From positions 68,248 to 132,247 of the forward strand of contig DBGO01000016.1 in NCBI GenBank assembly GCA_002295925.1: a DNA stretch of 64,000 nucleotides, written 5' to 3'. A program made the position numbers and the translations under genes. How positions within the stretch are numbered: position 1 is the first letter of the stretch; every line of letters begins with the position of its first letter. Shown in pieces: positions 25,632 through 34,364 of this stretch. The notes below the pieces were generated by a model. That model was given only the letters and a program-made list of their open reading frames with translations, was not told the DNA's origin and made no database searches. The DNA is from Flavobacteriales bacterium UBA852 (GTDB taxonomy: Bacteria; Bacteroidota; Bacteroidia; Flavobacteriales_E; Vicingaceae).

Positions 25632-25835
25632 TTAATTATCGGAGTTGTCGGGTTTATACAAAACGGCGAAAATAAATAATACCACGGCAGTTGATATAGT
25701 AATAACCAATAATGTAGAAAGCGATTTGCTGAGCACATGTTGAATATCAATTAAATCCCAAATGGCAAGAATGGATAAGACGGTAAAGAATAAAACCAAA
25801 ACACTCAGGAAAATAGCAATAACACGACGTATCAT
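25632..25835 (-). CDS. Small two-helix membrane protein
   Basis: This 67-residue protein has two hydrophobic segments (~6-27 and ~39-60), a basic N terminus (MIRRV) and a short polar tail (YKPDNSDN). I do not recognise the family. It fits exactly between the convergent rhomboid gene and the murQ operon, begins with ATG and fills a gap that would otherwise be empty, which argues that it is real. No promoter of the consensus type was found in the ~84 bp upstream. Confidence 0.55.
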   Translation of the reverse strand: MIRRVIAIFLSVLVLFFTVLSILAIWDLIDIQHVLSKSLSTLLVITISTAVVLFIFAVLYKPDNSDN

Positions 25836-25918
25836 AATAAAAGATTAGTTGGTTAACAAAAGCTAATTTACAACATTAAATTAAAGATTACCAAAACAGA
25901 GTGTTAATTAAACCTAAA

Positions 25919-26488
25919 TTACATTCCTAATCTATGTAGGGTAATGGATTGGATACTTTCAAAAAGTTTAACGGGAGAGAGTGGTCGCCAAGCAAAATCA
26001 TCCAATTCGCCACCGGAAACAAAATAATAATCGGCATTGATGTTGTAAAATTCTTCCAAAACATGTGGACGAAAGTTGATAAAAGCTATGAATCCGTCTT
26101 CAATATCCTCATACCATTCTTCATAATAGCAATCATCCGAAGCGTGAAAATTCAATACATTTTCGCCAATGATGATAAATTGATTGATGTCGTATTTTAA
26201 CAATTCATCTATAAGATTTCTCTTCAGATGCATAATGTCATTATGCAGGCAATCGTTCCATTCGCCCATAAGTTCTATTACCGAGAATTTACGTTGATAG
26301 TCGGTAAATAGAATTTTGCAATACAAAGTATCGGAGCCAAAATAATCCCATTGCGGATGAATGTAATAATTGTAAATGGTTTGTGTGCAAAGCGTTTCGT
26401 GATATTGCCTGTTGTAAAAAGGAGAGTACACATCTTGCGCAGCATCATAGAGATTTTTCCAACGGTCGTATGGTTCAATATTATGCAT
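25919..26488 (-). CDS. Conserved-looking hypothetical protein downstream of murQ
   Basis: This 189-residue soluble protein is rich in Tyr, Trp, Asp and Glu (YDRWKNLYDAAQDVYSPFYNRQY at the start; RKFSVIELMGEWNDCLHNDIMHLKR in the middle). The central IIIGENVLNFHASDDCYYEEWYEDIEDGFIAFINF segment looks like an alpha/beta core. I do not recognise a named family. Its first 8 bases overlap the end of murQ, so it is probably translated together with it. A link to amino-sugar recycling is only positional. Confidence 0.7.
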   Translation of the reverse strand: MHNIEPYDRWKNLYDAAQDVYSPFYNRQYHETLCTQTIYNYYIHPQWDYFGSDTLYCKILFTDYQRKFSVIELMGEWNDCLHNDIMHLKRNLIDELLKYDINQFIIIGENVLNFHASDDCYYEEWYEDIEDGFIAFINFRPHVLEEFYNINADYYFVSGGELDDFAWRPLSPVKLFESIQSITLHRLGM

Positions 26489-27284
26489 TGTAATTTTCTA
26501 TTGCTTTTCGTACGCTTTTGTATTGGTCTAATAATTTTTTGGCAGTTTCAAAATCGCAAGCGGTTTCTTCCATAATCATTTTAACTCCCCGCTCCACCAG
26601 TTTATTGTTTGATAATTGCATATCCACCATTTTATTATCCACTACACGGCCTAATTTTATCATAGTAGTTGTGGTAATCATGTTTAGGGTAAGCTTTTGT
26701 GCTGTTCCGGCTTTCATTCGAGTGCTTCCGGTTACTACTTCGGGACCTACGATAACTTCTACCGGATAATCGGCATAATACGCTACCTCGGAATTGGGGT
26801 TGCAAACAATGCATCCGGTTGTAATATTGTTTTGCCGGGCTTGTTTTAATGCACCAATAACATACGGCGTAGAACCCGATGCCGCAATACCGATAACAAC
26901 ATCTTTATCGTTAATGTCGTATTCTTTTAAATCTAACCAACCTTGCAAAAAGCTGTCTTCTGCAAATTCTACGGCTTTACGTATTGCCGTATCACCTCCG
27001 GCAATAATTCCTATTACCAAATCGTGTGGCACGCCATAGGTTGGCGGACATTCCGACGCATCAACAATGCCTAAGCGTCCACTGGTGCCGGCTCCAATAT
27101 AAAACAATCTGCCGCCGGCAAGCATCTTGTCAATGATTACAGTGGTAAGTTTTTCTATTTGAGGAATGGTTTTTTCTACTGCCAAAGGAACGGTTTTGTC
27201 TTCATTGTTAATGATGGTTAATAATTCTTTAACCGTTTTTTGTTCCAAATGTCTGTAAGGCGATTCTTTTTCGGTAATCTTCAT
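26481..27284 (-). CDS. murQ: N-acetylmuramic acid 6-phosphate etherase
   Basis: This 267-residue SIS-domain lyase splits MurNAc-6-phosphate into GlcNAc-6-phosphate and D-lactate in the cytosol, part of peptidoglycan recycling. Seen are RLFYIGAGTSGRLGIVDASECPPTYG (sugar-phosphate loop and the catalytic Glu region), IAGGDTAIRKAVE, GIAASGSTPYV and the family signature GPEVVTGSTRMKAGTAQK. It is a little shorter than the E. coli enzyme (~298), lacking part of the C-terminal extension. It lies 7 bp after the LtaS-like gene in the same direction. Confidence 0.95.
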   Translation of the reverse strand: MKITEKESPYRHLEQKTVKELLTIINNEDKTVPLAVEKTIPQIEKLTTVIIDKMLAGGRLFYIGAGTSGRLGIVDASECPPTYGVPHDLVIGIIAGGDTAIRKAVEFAEDSFLQGWLDLKEYDINDKDVVIGIAASGSTPYVIGALKQARQNNITTGCIVCNPNSEVAYYADYPVEVIVGPEVVTGSTRMKAGTAQKLTLNMITTTTMIKLGRVVDNKMVDMQLSNNKLVERGVKMIMEETACDFETAKKLLDQYKSVRKAIENYNA

Positions 27285-27291
27285 AATATTT

Positions 27292-29160
27292 TTATTTTTC
27301 CAGGTATTCTTGAAAAACAGTTTCTAAATAAGCTTGTCCTTCTTTAATGATTTTTGCAGAGTCTTTTTTGTTGGTGATGTGAATGTTGAAAAAACGGTCT
27401 AAATTATAAGAATAAGCAAACATATTGCTGTCGGGGCGAACCCAAACCAAACCGTCAACAAATGCCGAATAGGCAAATTCTTGTGTATATGGGTTGAGAA
27501 TATTTTTACTCCATTTAAATGCCGAATCCGGCAAATACAATTGATGTAAAAGGGTAGAGGTAAGGTCTATTTGCGAACAAACTTTGGTTACTTTTTTTCC
27601 TCTATATTCTTCTTTAATTACATCGCCATAAAATAAAAGAGGAATTTTTTTGCTCATCGGGTGGAAATATCCCCATTGACGTGGCGAATTGTGGCTGTGG
27701 TCGGCAACAATTATAAACAACGTGTTTTTATACCATGGTTGCTGTTTGGCTTTTTCAATATATTCTCCAATACATTTATCTGTATAATAACCCGAATTGA
27801 TATAGCGTTGTTCATCGCCACCCCAAGTGAATTTTGTTTTCATTGGCATATCAAACGGCGAATGTGTACTGAGTGTGAAGTTTGCCGAAAAAAAGGGTTC
27901 TTTAAAATTTTTTAGCTCTTGAATATTTCGGTCAAACAAATATTGGTCGTGCACGCCCAATCCTCCACGTGGAATGCTGTCGGGAAAGTCTTTTTCTTCC
28001 AAAATTTTATCAAATCCATTAAAATACATGTAACTTTTTATGTTTCCGTAGCTTAAATCGCCACCAAAGAAAAACGAAGTGTAATATCCTTTATTTTTAA
28101 AAACCTTTACGATACTTGGTAATTGAGAATATTTGTCGGGTTGAGTAGCAATAGAGGTCATGGGTTGCGCCGGAAAAGCGCTAAATATTGCCGCCATTCC
28201 TTGGTCGGAGCGTTCGCCACTGGAAAATGTGCGTGTAAACAAAATGCCTTCTTCCGATAGGCGGTTAAAGTTAGGTGTTACACTGTCAAATCCGCCTAAA
28301 ACTTTAATTAGGTCAGCTGACCAACTTTCCAGTATAATGTAAACAATATTCGGATTTTCAATATCTTCTTTTAAGAAATAAAATTCGGTTGTATCTTTTG
28401 GAACATAGTAAAGCGAATCAACAATTTGCTTTGCTTCTGGCAAAGGCATAAACATATACGGATTATGATTTAAATAATCCCTGTTTTGGTCGATGCTGTG
28501 CCCTAAATTCCATAACGAATTGACAGCTGCCGTATTTAACGTGTTATTTTTGGAATAATAAACCACACTTTGTTGTATGGCTATTGCCTGCCAACCGCCT
28601 CGGATTCCCAAAGCAATTAACCCGGGCATAATGAGTAAAAACAATGTGCTTTGAAGAAAGTGCCTTGTTTTTGGAGCGTTAAGCGGAATAAATTTTTTAT
28701 AAAAATAATAAGCGCTTGCGCAAATACCGGCTATGAGTAAAAAACCGAAAAACAAATCAAAATAAGTTGCCGTATGCCAAACTTCCGACGGATTTGACAA
28801 ATATTTCAATGCTTTGTAATTGGTTTTTGTTCCCCATTCGTGATACAAGGGCAGGTCGGAGGCAGTAATCATTGCCGAAGCCACTACAAATAACATTTGC
28901 CACCAAAAAGCAATTTTTAAAAATCCATCCCAAAGAATAAAACCTCGTAAAATCAACAAAATGACCGGTAAAGCCAAAATATAGGCAATGGCAGAAGTGT
29001 CTAAATACACGGCGTGTACAAAAGCCATCAAAACCTCTGAAAACGGAACCTCGGTAATTTTATCAATATTGTAAAGAATAAAAATTAATCGCTCAACGGC
29101 AAATAAAATAAGCCAAAAAAAATATAATTTGAGCAGGTAAATAAATTGCCAAAATTTCAT
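27292..29160 (-). CDS. LtaS/phosphoethanolamine-transferase-like sulfatase-fold membrane protein
   Basis: This 622-residue protein has five membrane segments in residues ~1-190, then an alkaline-phosphatase-superfamily domain. Metal and active-site marks are IILESWS (E278), SGERSDQGM, LSTHSPF and IIVADHSHN. The nucleophile position, Thr in LtaS and in phosphoethanolamine transferases, is occupied by S318 in GERSDQ. The family transfers phosphoglycerol or phosphoethanolamine from phospholipids on the outer face of the inner membrane. The acceptor here is unknown, perhaps a glycan or lipid A. It is first in the operon with murQ. The promoter -7 box at 29166-29173 gives an almost leaderless mRNA. 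Confidence 0.85.
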   Translation of the reverse strand: MKFWQFIYLLKLYFFWLILFAVERLIFILYNIDKITEVPFSEVLMAFVHAVYLDTSAIAYILALPVILLILRGFILWDGFLKIAFWWQMLFVVASAMITASDLPLYHEWGTKTNYKALKYLSNPSEVWHTATYFDLFFGFLLIAGICASAYYFYKKFIPLNAPKTRHFLQSTLFLLIMPGLIALGIRGGWQAIAIQQSVVYYSKNNTLNTAAVNSLWNLGHSIDQNRDYLNHNPYMFMPLPEAKQIVDSLYYVPKDTTEFYFLKEDIENPNIVYIILESWSADLIKVLGGFDSVTPNFNRLSEEGILFTRTFSSGERSDQGMAAIFSAFPAQPMTSIATQPDKYSQLPSIVKVFKNKGYYTSFFFGGDLSYGNIKSYMYFNGFDKILEEKDFPDSIPRGGLGVHDQYLFDRNIQELKNFKEPFFSANFTLSTHSPFDMPMKTKFTWGGDEQRYINSGYYTDKCIGEYIEKAKQQPWYKNTLFIIVADHSHNSPRQWGYFHPMSKKIPLLFYGDVIKEEYRGKKVTKVCSQIDLTSTLLHQLYLPDSAFKWSKNILNPYTQEFAYSAFVDGLVWVRPDSNMFAYSYNLDRFFNIHITNKKDSAKIIKEGQAYLETVFQEYLEK

Positions 29161-29165
29161 ACCGG

Positions 29166-29173
29166 CAAAAATA
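29166..29173 (-). promoter_or_regulatory. -7 element of the LtaS-like/murQ operon
   Basis: TATTTTTG on the minus strand (29173-29166) ends 5 bp before the ATG at 29160. No TTG -33 box is visible at the right distance, so the site is moderately supported. Confidence 0.4.
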
Positions 29174-29217
29174 CGAATAAAATATCCGTTTGCAGAATAT
29201 CAGGTAATATACTGTAG

Positions 29218-29652
29218 CTAACCCGTTTCGGTCATTTTTTCAACAATCAAAACAACAGTTTGCTCAGCTTTGCGATAAGCAAAATCAATAGTCTTAATTA
29301 TGATTTTAGCTGTGCTTTTGGTCGCTTTTTTAAACAAAAAACCAATCAATTTGATAATGAAATAAAAAATACGTTGAATAAAAGGTGGTATTATTTGTTT
29401 ACTTTTCTTGTCGAAATCCCTATCTAAATTGGTTTCGTTAAAATAATATCGGTCATTTGAACTAATCATATTGTCATCATCTGAATTGAATAGAGGGGAA
29501 AACCAATTATATGTTTGATTGAGTACCGGCTCAAGCCACTTATCATCTTTTTTTGACTTTAAATGTAAGTTGTTGTTTAAGTTTTGATGCTTAAACCGAT
29601 TCTTTGGTCGGTAATATTGCTGCTGTTTTCGATGTTCGTGGATGAATGACAT
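29218..29652 (-). CDS. Small cationic protein with amphipathic/hydrophobic C-terminal helices
   Basis: This 144-residue protein starts with ATG at 29652 (MSFIHEHRKQQQYY). The first ~40 residues are rich in Lys, Arg, Gln and Asn. A polar middle follows, and the last ~55 residues are a hydrophobic, Lys-rich stretch (FIQRIFYFIIKLIGFLFKKA onward) that would make one or two membrane-active helices. I recognise no family. It is transcribed divergently from the putative regulator at 29827, and the TTAAG-rich region lies between them. A start further upstream (TTG at 29694) is possible but less likely. Confidence 0.5.
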   Translation of the reverse strand: MSFIHEHRKQQQYYRPKNRFKHQNLNNNLHLKSKKDDKWLEPVLNQTYNWFSPLFNSDDDNMISSNDRYYFNETNLDRDFDKKSKQIIPPFIQRIFYFIIKLIGFLFKKATKSTAKIIIKTIDFAYRKAEQTVVLIVEKMTETG

Positions 29653-29721
29653 ATTGCTTACATTTAGGACGTTTAACTTAAATTGTTTATGCAAATTAAC
29701 GTTTACAAGCTGTTTTATGTT

Positions 29722-29840
29722 TTAAGAATTAAGTATTTTCGCCACTTGAATTAAGATTTTTTTAGCTTAAATTTGGCTTACTTAAATTTAAGTTGTATAT
29801 TTAAGCTCTAAATTAAGTTACTTACATTGGCACGCTTAAG
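29722..29840 (+). repeat. TTAAG-box cluster with a 14-bp palindrome
   Basis: TTAAG occurs seven times in the plus direction in this stretch (starts 29722, 29729, 29751, 29788, 29801, 29813, 29836), and CTTAA at 29766, 29781 and 29835, plus one at 29677 just outside. Two copies share the longer word GAATTAAG 22 bp apart (29726 and 29748). ACTTAAATTTAAGT at 29780-29793 is a perfect palindrome. The cluster surrounds the promoter at 29746-29775, with the palindrome at the expected transcription start. It looks like a set of operator sites, probably for the protein encoded at 29827 itself. Confidence 0.6.
29746..29775 (+). promoter_or_regulatory. Promoter of the putative regulator gene
   Basis: TTG at 29746-29748 and TAAATTTG at 29768-29775 are separated by 19 bp, a full Bacteroidota consensus. 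The predicted start of transcription (~29779-29783) falls within the palindrome at 29780-29793. Confidence 0.65.
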
Positions 29841-30972
29841 TTTTATATCACATCCTTTTGAAACCTTGCTCAAGCAAGCCCAGTCTGTAACACCCGGGCT
29901 TGAGCGGACAGTTGCCATGTATTACGACAATGTAAGCCGTGCGGTTAAAGTTGTAGAATGCTTTGAAAACGGTGCGCTTTCTCCGCTGAATTATGACTTG
30001 TCTATTGTGCAAAAAGAGCGTAAAAAAGTAAAACCAACCGATTGGATTAGAAAAAACGATATGCCGTTTATTGTCAAAGAAGACGGTTACGAGCAATTAA
30101 GCATTTCTGATGAAATGAAAAACAATGTTTTGGTGATGCGCTTTAATAATAGTTACGACGGCAAATCGGATGTGGTGTTTTTATATTTCAATGACAATTT
30201 CGGCAATTTCAGGTTATCAAAAAGTGATGACACCTTAACAGCAAGCGCTAAAAATATTATTCAATCGCTTTTGTATAAGTCGTGGGAAGCGCAAATCACG
30301 CAAATGAACAATGACTACCTTATTTGGACAACGTTGCAAAAAGCCGAACAATTGCAAAAAACATCGGAAAGTTCGACTGCAAAAGAAAACGAACAATTGA
30401 AAAAGCGTTTATTCATAAACACAAGGAATACAGTTCGTTATTTACTTAAAAAACTACATCCTTCGGGTGAAAAAATCTCAATTCCGGATAAAGCCATTGA
30501 AAAAATTATGCATCTTAATTTACCGGTTGAACATTTGGATAAATTGATGGAACAAGCATTAATTTTAGCCGAAAACAAATCGGTTTCATTGAGTGATATA
30601 ACCATAACGGAAAACGAGATTTTACCCGAATTACTTCAGTTTTCGGAAGAAAAAAGCTTGGCGGAAAACCAAGAGGAAGAAGTGGAGATTCGTTACCGCA
30701 ATACAAAGCGTTTTTTGGACCGTTACGAACAAGCGGCTGCATTGTTGAAAAAACAAAACAAACCCATTACGGGAGCCAATATCGGTGAAGCATGCACACC
30801 TTCTATTTCACACGCTGCCATTTCGGATGTGTTAAAAAAACACCGGAATAAAATCATTTCTTTATTGCAAAAATACCCTGATAAATGGACAGTTTTGCGT
30901 ACAGAATTCCGCCCGGTAAAAAACTTACTGCCCGCGCAAACGCATAATGACAATTTGGGGCAAGTGGGGTAA
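29827..30972 (+). CDS. Unrecognised protein, putative DNA-binding regulator
   Basis: This 381-residue cytosolic protein shows three parts. Residues 1-160 form an alpha/beta sensor-like region with FLYFNDNFGNF. Residues ~165-200 are a polar helical linker. From ~215 to 265 there is a helical stretch resembling the lid of sigma-54 activators (LPVEHLDKLMEQALILAENK). A C-terminal helix-turn-helix-like segment follows (PITGANIGEACTPSISHAAIS, then DVLKKHRNKI; ~315-350). I do not recognise a named family. The start is TTG at 29827, because the frame is stopped at 29809 and no earlier ATG exists; ATG at 29917 is the alternative. Its operator-like upstream region suggests autoregulation. Confidence 0.7.
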   Translation: MARLSFISHPFETLLKQAQSVTPGLERTVAMYYDNVSRAVKVVECFENGALSPLNYDLSIVQKERKKVKPTDWIRKNDMPFIVKEDGYEQLSISDEMKNNVLVMRFNNSYDGKSDVVFLYFNDNFGNFRLSKSDDTLTASAKNIIQSLLYKSWEAQITQMNNDYLIWTTLQKAEQLQKTSESSTAKENEQLKKRLFINTRNTVRYLLKKLHPSGEKISIPDKAIEKIMHLNLPVEHLDKLMEQALILAENKSVSLSDITITENEILPELLQFSEEKSLAENQEEEVEIRYRNTKRFLDRYEQAAALLKKQNKPITGANIGEACTPSISHAAISDVLKKHRNKIISLLQKYPDKWTVLRTEFRPVKNLLPAQTHNDNLGQVG

Positions 30973-31123
30973 GTTATTTAGTTTAACGTGAACTTTGAAT
31001 GACTCATTATCAAGACAATAAGCTCTAAGCACCTTACTTTTTCTTTTCTATCCAGGTAAAAGAACAATAACAATTTTTCTTAAACTTCACGAAAAATATA
31101 TTATAGAATATTTACTTAACCGT

Positions 31124-34100
31124 TTATTCCATTTCTATTTTGTCAATTTCTTTCATTATTCTGTCGGTTTGGGTAAGGGCAACAATAATTTTTTGATAAT
31201 GCAAAATATCTTCAAAAGTTAATTGTCTTCCTTTGCGGTCTTTGAGCCATTTTTGTGCCGGTTGATAACCGCCAATGTAAAACTCCCATGCTACTTTTGG
31301 CACATTGTCGAAATATTGAGTGTCGTTGATATATACTCTGCCGTTTTTGTAGGCGGGTTTTTCTACCAAATTGTTGCCGTCTATGGGATATTGGGTAATG
31401 TATTGCTCTACTTTTGGGCTTTCCAACAAATGAATTTGGCGCAGCTCGCCGCCCAATTTTACCAATTGCCAAAAGGTTTCTTTGTTTTTCGGATACGGCA
31501 CACGCGGAAAATCTATTTTTAAAAATTCTTTGTATTTTTTACGATATGTGGGCGAATGCAACACCGCATAGATGTAATCTAAAATGTCAATGGGCGCAAA
31601 AGTGTTGGGGGTGTCTTCTTTTTCGGGTGTAAAGGTTAAACCGAGTTTTTTCTCTATTTTTTTAACTATTTCGGGGTTTAGGTTGGGTTTTCGTTGTGTG
31701 AGCGGCTCAATGCTTTGCTGCCCGTTGTTTTCAGGATAGAGGTAGAGGGGGAATGTTGATGTAATTTCACTGGTTTTGTTAGAAACATATGAACTTTCAA
31801 TAATTTTATCCGTAATAAAAACATGCGCATAATTATTTCCTGCTTTAAATTGTTTACAAAGTGCCAACCCAACATTATCGCCATTTAAAAAGTGTTGCAT
31901 AACATCAGTTCTTGCCCTTTCAATAAAATACTGGTCGTAATAAATAAAGCGGTTATCAAAAGGTCTGTAAGATATTTTTTTGATATAATACGGTTTATAT
32001 GTTACCGCTTTATTTTTAACCTCATCAATTTTCCAACTTTTATTTTCTCGTAATGCAAATGCAGATTTTAAAGTGTCTTTATCAAGAATAAAAAATTGTT
32101 TAATTCTATCCGTTAATTTGTCTTTATCATCATCAATAACAAAAGAGTCCCGTGAGGTTACAACGCCAACATTATTAACAATAAACAAATCATTTATTTT
32201 AAAGCCTTTTTCATAAGATGCTTGTGCTTCAAAATCTTTTTGCACCATAAAATACATGGGGGGCACGTTGGGCAATAAGGTAAAATCTATGGTTTTTAGT
32301 GTGTTTTGGGTAAGAAAGTTGTATTTATATTCGCGCTTGCCGTACAAATCGTAATGATATACTTTGCCTAATTCGTTGGCTTTCTTTTTTCCTGTTTTTA
32401 CAAAAATATTAATGGAAACGCCTTGTTGTATATCAAATACGTTTTCGTCGGGGCTGCCGTCGGGTGCGGTTTCTTTTTTCTTGGCATTGCCGTGCAAATC
32501 TATGGTATAAATTTTATCATAGGTTTTAAGCAAATTCCAGCGCATACCTCTAAACGTAGGGTTGTCTAAAAATCCGTGCGGGTTAATGTATGCCAATACG
32601 CCTGTGCCGTTTTTTTCTATAAAGTATTGTCCAAATCGCAAAAATTTCACATAATCGTCATTTATCCACTTGGGGTTTCGCTCTTTTAACTTTTCTTTTC
32701 CACCGGGTTCTTTTTTGTAATCTTCCATCAGTTTCATTATCCACTCGCCTTTGTTGGCACTTTCTCCGCTGTAGGGCGGGTTACCAATTACCGCCATAAC
32801 GGGGGTGTCTCGTTTAATGCGGTTGGCTTCGTTGGCTTCGTCGCTCAGCCACGAGGCAAACAATGTGCCGGTGTCGGGGTGGCTTTCTTCCAAACTGTTG
32901 GTCAGGTACACTCTAAACCGTTGGTTGGTGGTAGGTTTAAAACCGGTTTCGGTCAGCAGTAAATCCAGCTTAAGGTGTGCCATGGCATAGCTTGCCATCA
33001 GCAACTCAAAGCCATTGAGCCGGGGCAACAAATGTTGCTCTACATAATTGCTCCAAATACCTTGTTGCCCTTCAAATTTTGTGTAAATGCGTTTTATCAC
33101 TTCTGCCAAAAAAGTTCCCGTTCCCGTTGCCGGGTCAAGAATTTGCACTTTATGCACTTCTTGCTCCACTTGTCTGTATCCCGTAGCCGATCGTTTGTCT
33201 GTATTTTGGGTATTTACCTTTATGGTTGTTTTGGTTGTGTCGGCAAGTCCTTGCGGTAAGTCAAATTCGGTTTTCAGTATGTCGTCCACCGCGCGCACAA
33301 TAAAATTTACCACCGGTTGGGGCGTGTACCAAACCCCACGAGCTTTGCGCAGTTTGGGGTCGTATTCGCTCAAAAAAGTTTCGTAAAAATGAATAATGGG
33401 GTCTTCCATTTTGGTAGATTTCCCATAGTTTTTCAGAATTTCTTCTACGTTGCACGCCAAGAAAATTTCTGCCAAGTTTTCTACCACCCATTTTATGCGG
33501 TCGTCAATGTCGGGTCCGGCAATGTAGCCAAAGAGTTTACGCAAAAACGGGTTGGATTTCGGAATCAGTTCGGCAGCTTCTTGCCTGCTGAACGTATCTA
33601 ACGTTGGGTCGTGCAGGCGTGCGGCAAACATACCGTAAGCAATGGTTTGCGCATAAACATCGGCAAAGCTTTTGGGTGAAATATCGTGAATTAAAATTTG
33701 CTTAAAAGCCGTCATTTGGTCTTTTAAGGTAGAGTTTTCTTGGTTTTCTTCATCACTTGTCAGCGATTTTTCAATAATATCGGCAAGCAGGCGGGCTTTT
33801 CCGGCCATCATTTGTGCCAACTTTTTGGGGCTTTTGATGGTTTGCCCAATGTGGGTACAAAAATCTTTGAGAAGATGCTCGAAATTTTCAAAATTTTCGG
33901 GCAAGGGTATAATGCCTTTGTCGGTAATTTCGCCAATGGCAATTTTATCAATCAATTCGCCGTCACGGTAAAAATGAAAGTGGATATAATCGGTAAAAAT
34001 CAGGTTGTTTAATGATGCTTTGTAGCGGTCAAATTGTTCTTTGTGTCCTGTTTTTTTGAGTCCGTCAAGGTCTTTGTCGCCAATATCTTTTGCTTCGATA

Positions 34101-34297
34101 AAACAAACCGGAATATCTTTTTTGGTCAATATATAGTCGGGTGCACCGCATTTTTGTCTTTTGGGTTCATTGGTGGCGCGAATACCGGGCACTAAACTTT
34201 CGAGCAGTTGTTGTAAGTCGCCCCTAAAGGTGTGTTCGGTTGCATTGCCCAGTTTATATCGCCGGTTGATGTTTTCGAGGTATTGTTGAATGGTCAT
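31124..34297 (-). CDS. Single-polypeptide restriction-modification enzyme (type IIG/ISP-like)
   Basis: This 1057-residue enzyme combines cutting, methylating and recognising parts. An N-terminal PD-(D/E)xK nuclease is visible as GAPD (P53-D54) and E68-A-K70. A helical connector follows, then the N6-adenine methyltransferase: motif I DPATGTGT from D388 and motif IV N506-PPY. The C-terminal ~400 residues form the target recognition domain, with SYRPFDNRFIYYD typical of ISP-like proteins. There is no helicase domain, so it is closer to type IIG than to full ISP enzymes. Start ATG at 34297 lies 37 bp downstream of a TACATTTG box. No accompanying subunit gene is nearby. It is likely mobile and horizontally acquired. 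Confidence 0.85.
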   Translation of the reverse strand: MTIQQYLENINRRYKLGNATEHTFRGDLQQLLESLVPGIRATNEPKRQKCGAPDYILTKKDIPVCFIEAKDIGDKDLDGLKKTGHKEQFDRYKASLNNLIFTDYIHFHFYRDGELIDKIAIGEITDKGIIPLPENFENFEHLLKDFCTHIGQTIKSPKKLAQMMAGKARLLADIIEKSLTSDEENQENSTLKDQMTAFKQILIHDISPKSFADVYAQTIAYGMFAARLHDPTLDTFSRQEAAELIPKSNPFLRKLFGYIAGPDIDDRIKWVVENLAEIFLACNVEEILKNYGKSTKMEDPIIHFYETFLSEYDPKLRKARGVWYTPQPVVNFIVRAVDDILKTEFDLPQGLADTTKTTIKVNTQNTDKRSATGYRQVEQEVHKVQILDPATGTGTFLAEVIKRIYTKFEGQQGIWSNYVEQHLLPRLNGFELLMASYAMAHLKLDLLLTETGFKPTTNQRFRVYLTNSLEESHPDTGTLFASWLSDEANEANRIKRDTPVMAVIGNPPYSGESANKGEWIMKLMEDYKKEPGGKEKLKERNPKWINDDYVKFLRFGQYFIEKNGTGVLAYINPHGFLDNPTFRGMRWNLLKTYDKIYTIDLHGNAKKKETAPDGSPDENVFDIQQGVSINIFVKTGKKKANELGKVYHYDLYGKREYKYNFLTQNTLKTIDFTLLPNVPPMYFMVQKDFEAQASYEKGFKINDLFIVNNVGVVTSRDSFVIDDDKDKLTDRIKQFFILDKDTLKSAFALRENKSWKIDEVKNKAVTYKPYYIKKISYRPFDNRFIYYDQYFIERARTDVMQHFLNGDNVGLALCKQFKAGNNYAHVFITDKIIESSYVSNKTSEITSTFPLYLYPENNGQQSIEPLTQRKPNLNPEIVKKIEKKLGLTFTPEKEDTPNTFAPIDILDYIYAVLHSPTYRKKYKEFLKIDFPRVPYPKNKETFWQLVKLGGELRQIHLLESPKVEQYITQYPIDGNNLVEKPAYKNGRVYINDTQYFDNVPKVAWEFYIGGYQPAQKWLKDRKGRQLTFEDILHYQKIIVALTQTDRIMKEIDKIEME

Positions 34298-34334
34298 ACA
34301 GAGTGTTTTTAGAATTGGCAAAAAAATGGTTGAG

Positions 34335-34342
34335 CAAATGTA
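34335..34342 (-). promoter_or_regulatory. -7 element of the restriction-modification gene
   Basis: TACATTTG on the minus strand (34342-34335) stands 37 bp before the ATG at 34297. It also argues against the upstream TTG start at 34321. No -33 box is clear. Confidence 0.4.
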
Positions 34343-34364
34343 AAAAAATCATTACGTAATACCG

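Noticed and set aside
25378..25750. Two minus-strand frames over the rhomboid gene end
   Set aside because: They overlap the rhomboid coding region and the small membrane protein gene; neither has a recognisable domain, while the genes in the other frames do.
33087..33386. Plus-strand frames over the restriction-modification gene
   Set aside because: Several open frames of 60-100 codons lie opposite this gene, but all are mirrored by conserved methyltransferase motifs on the minus strand.
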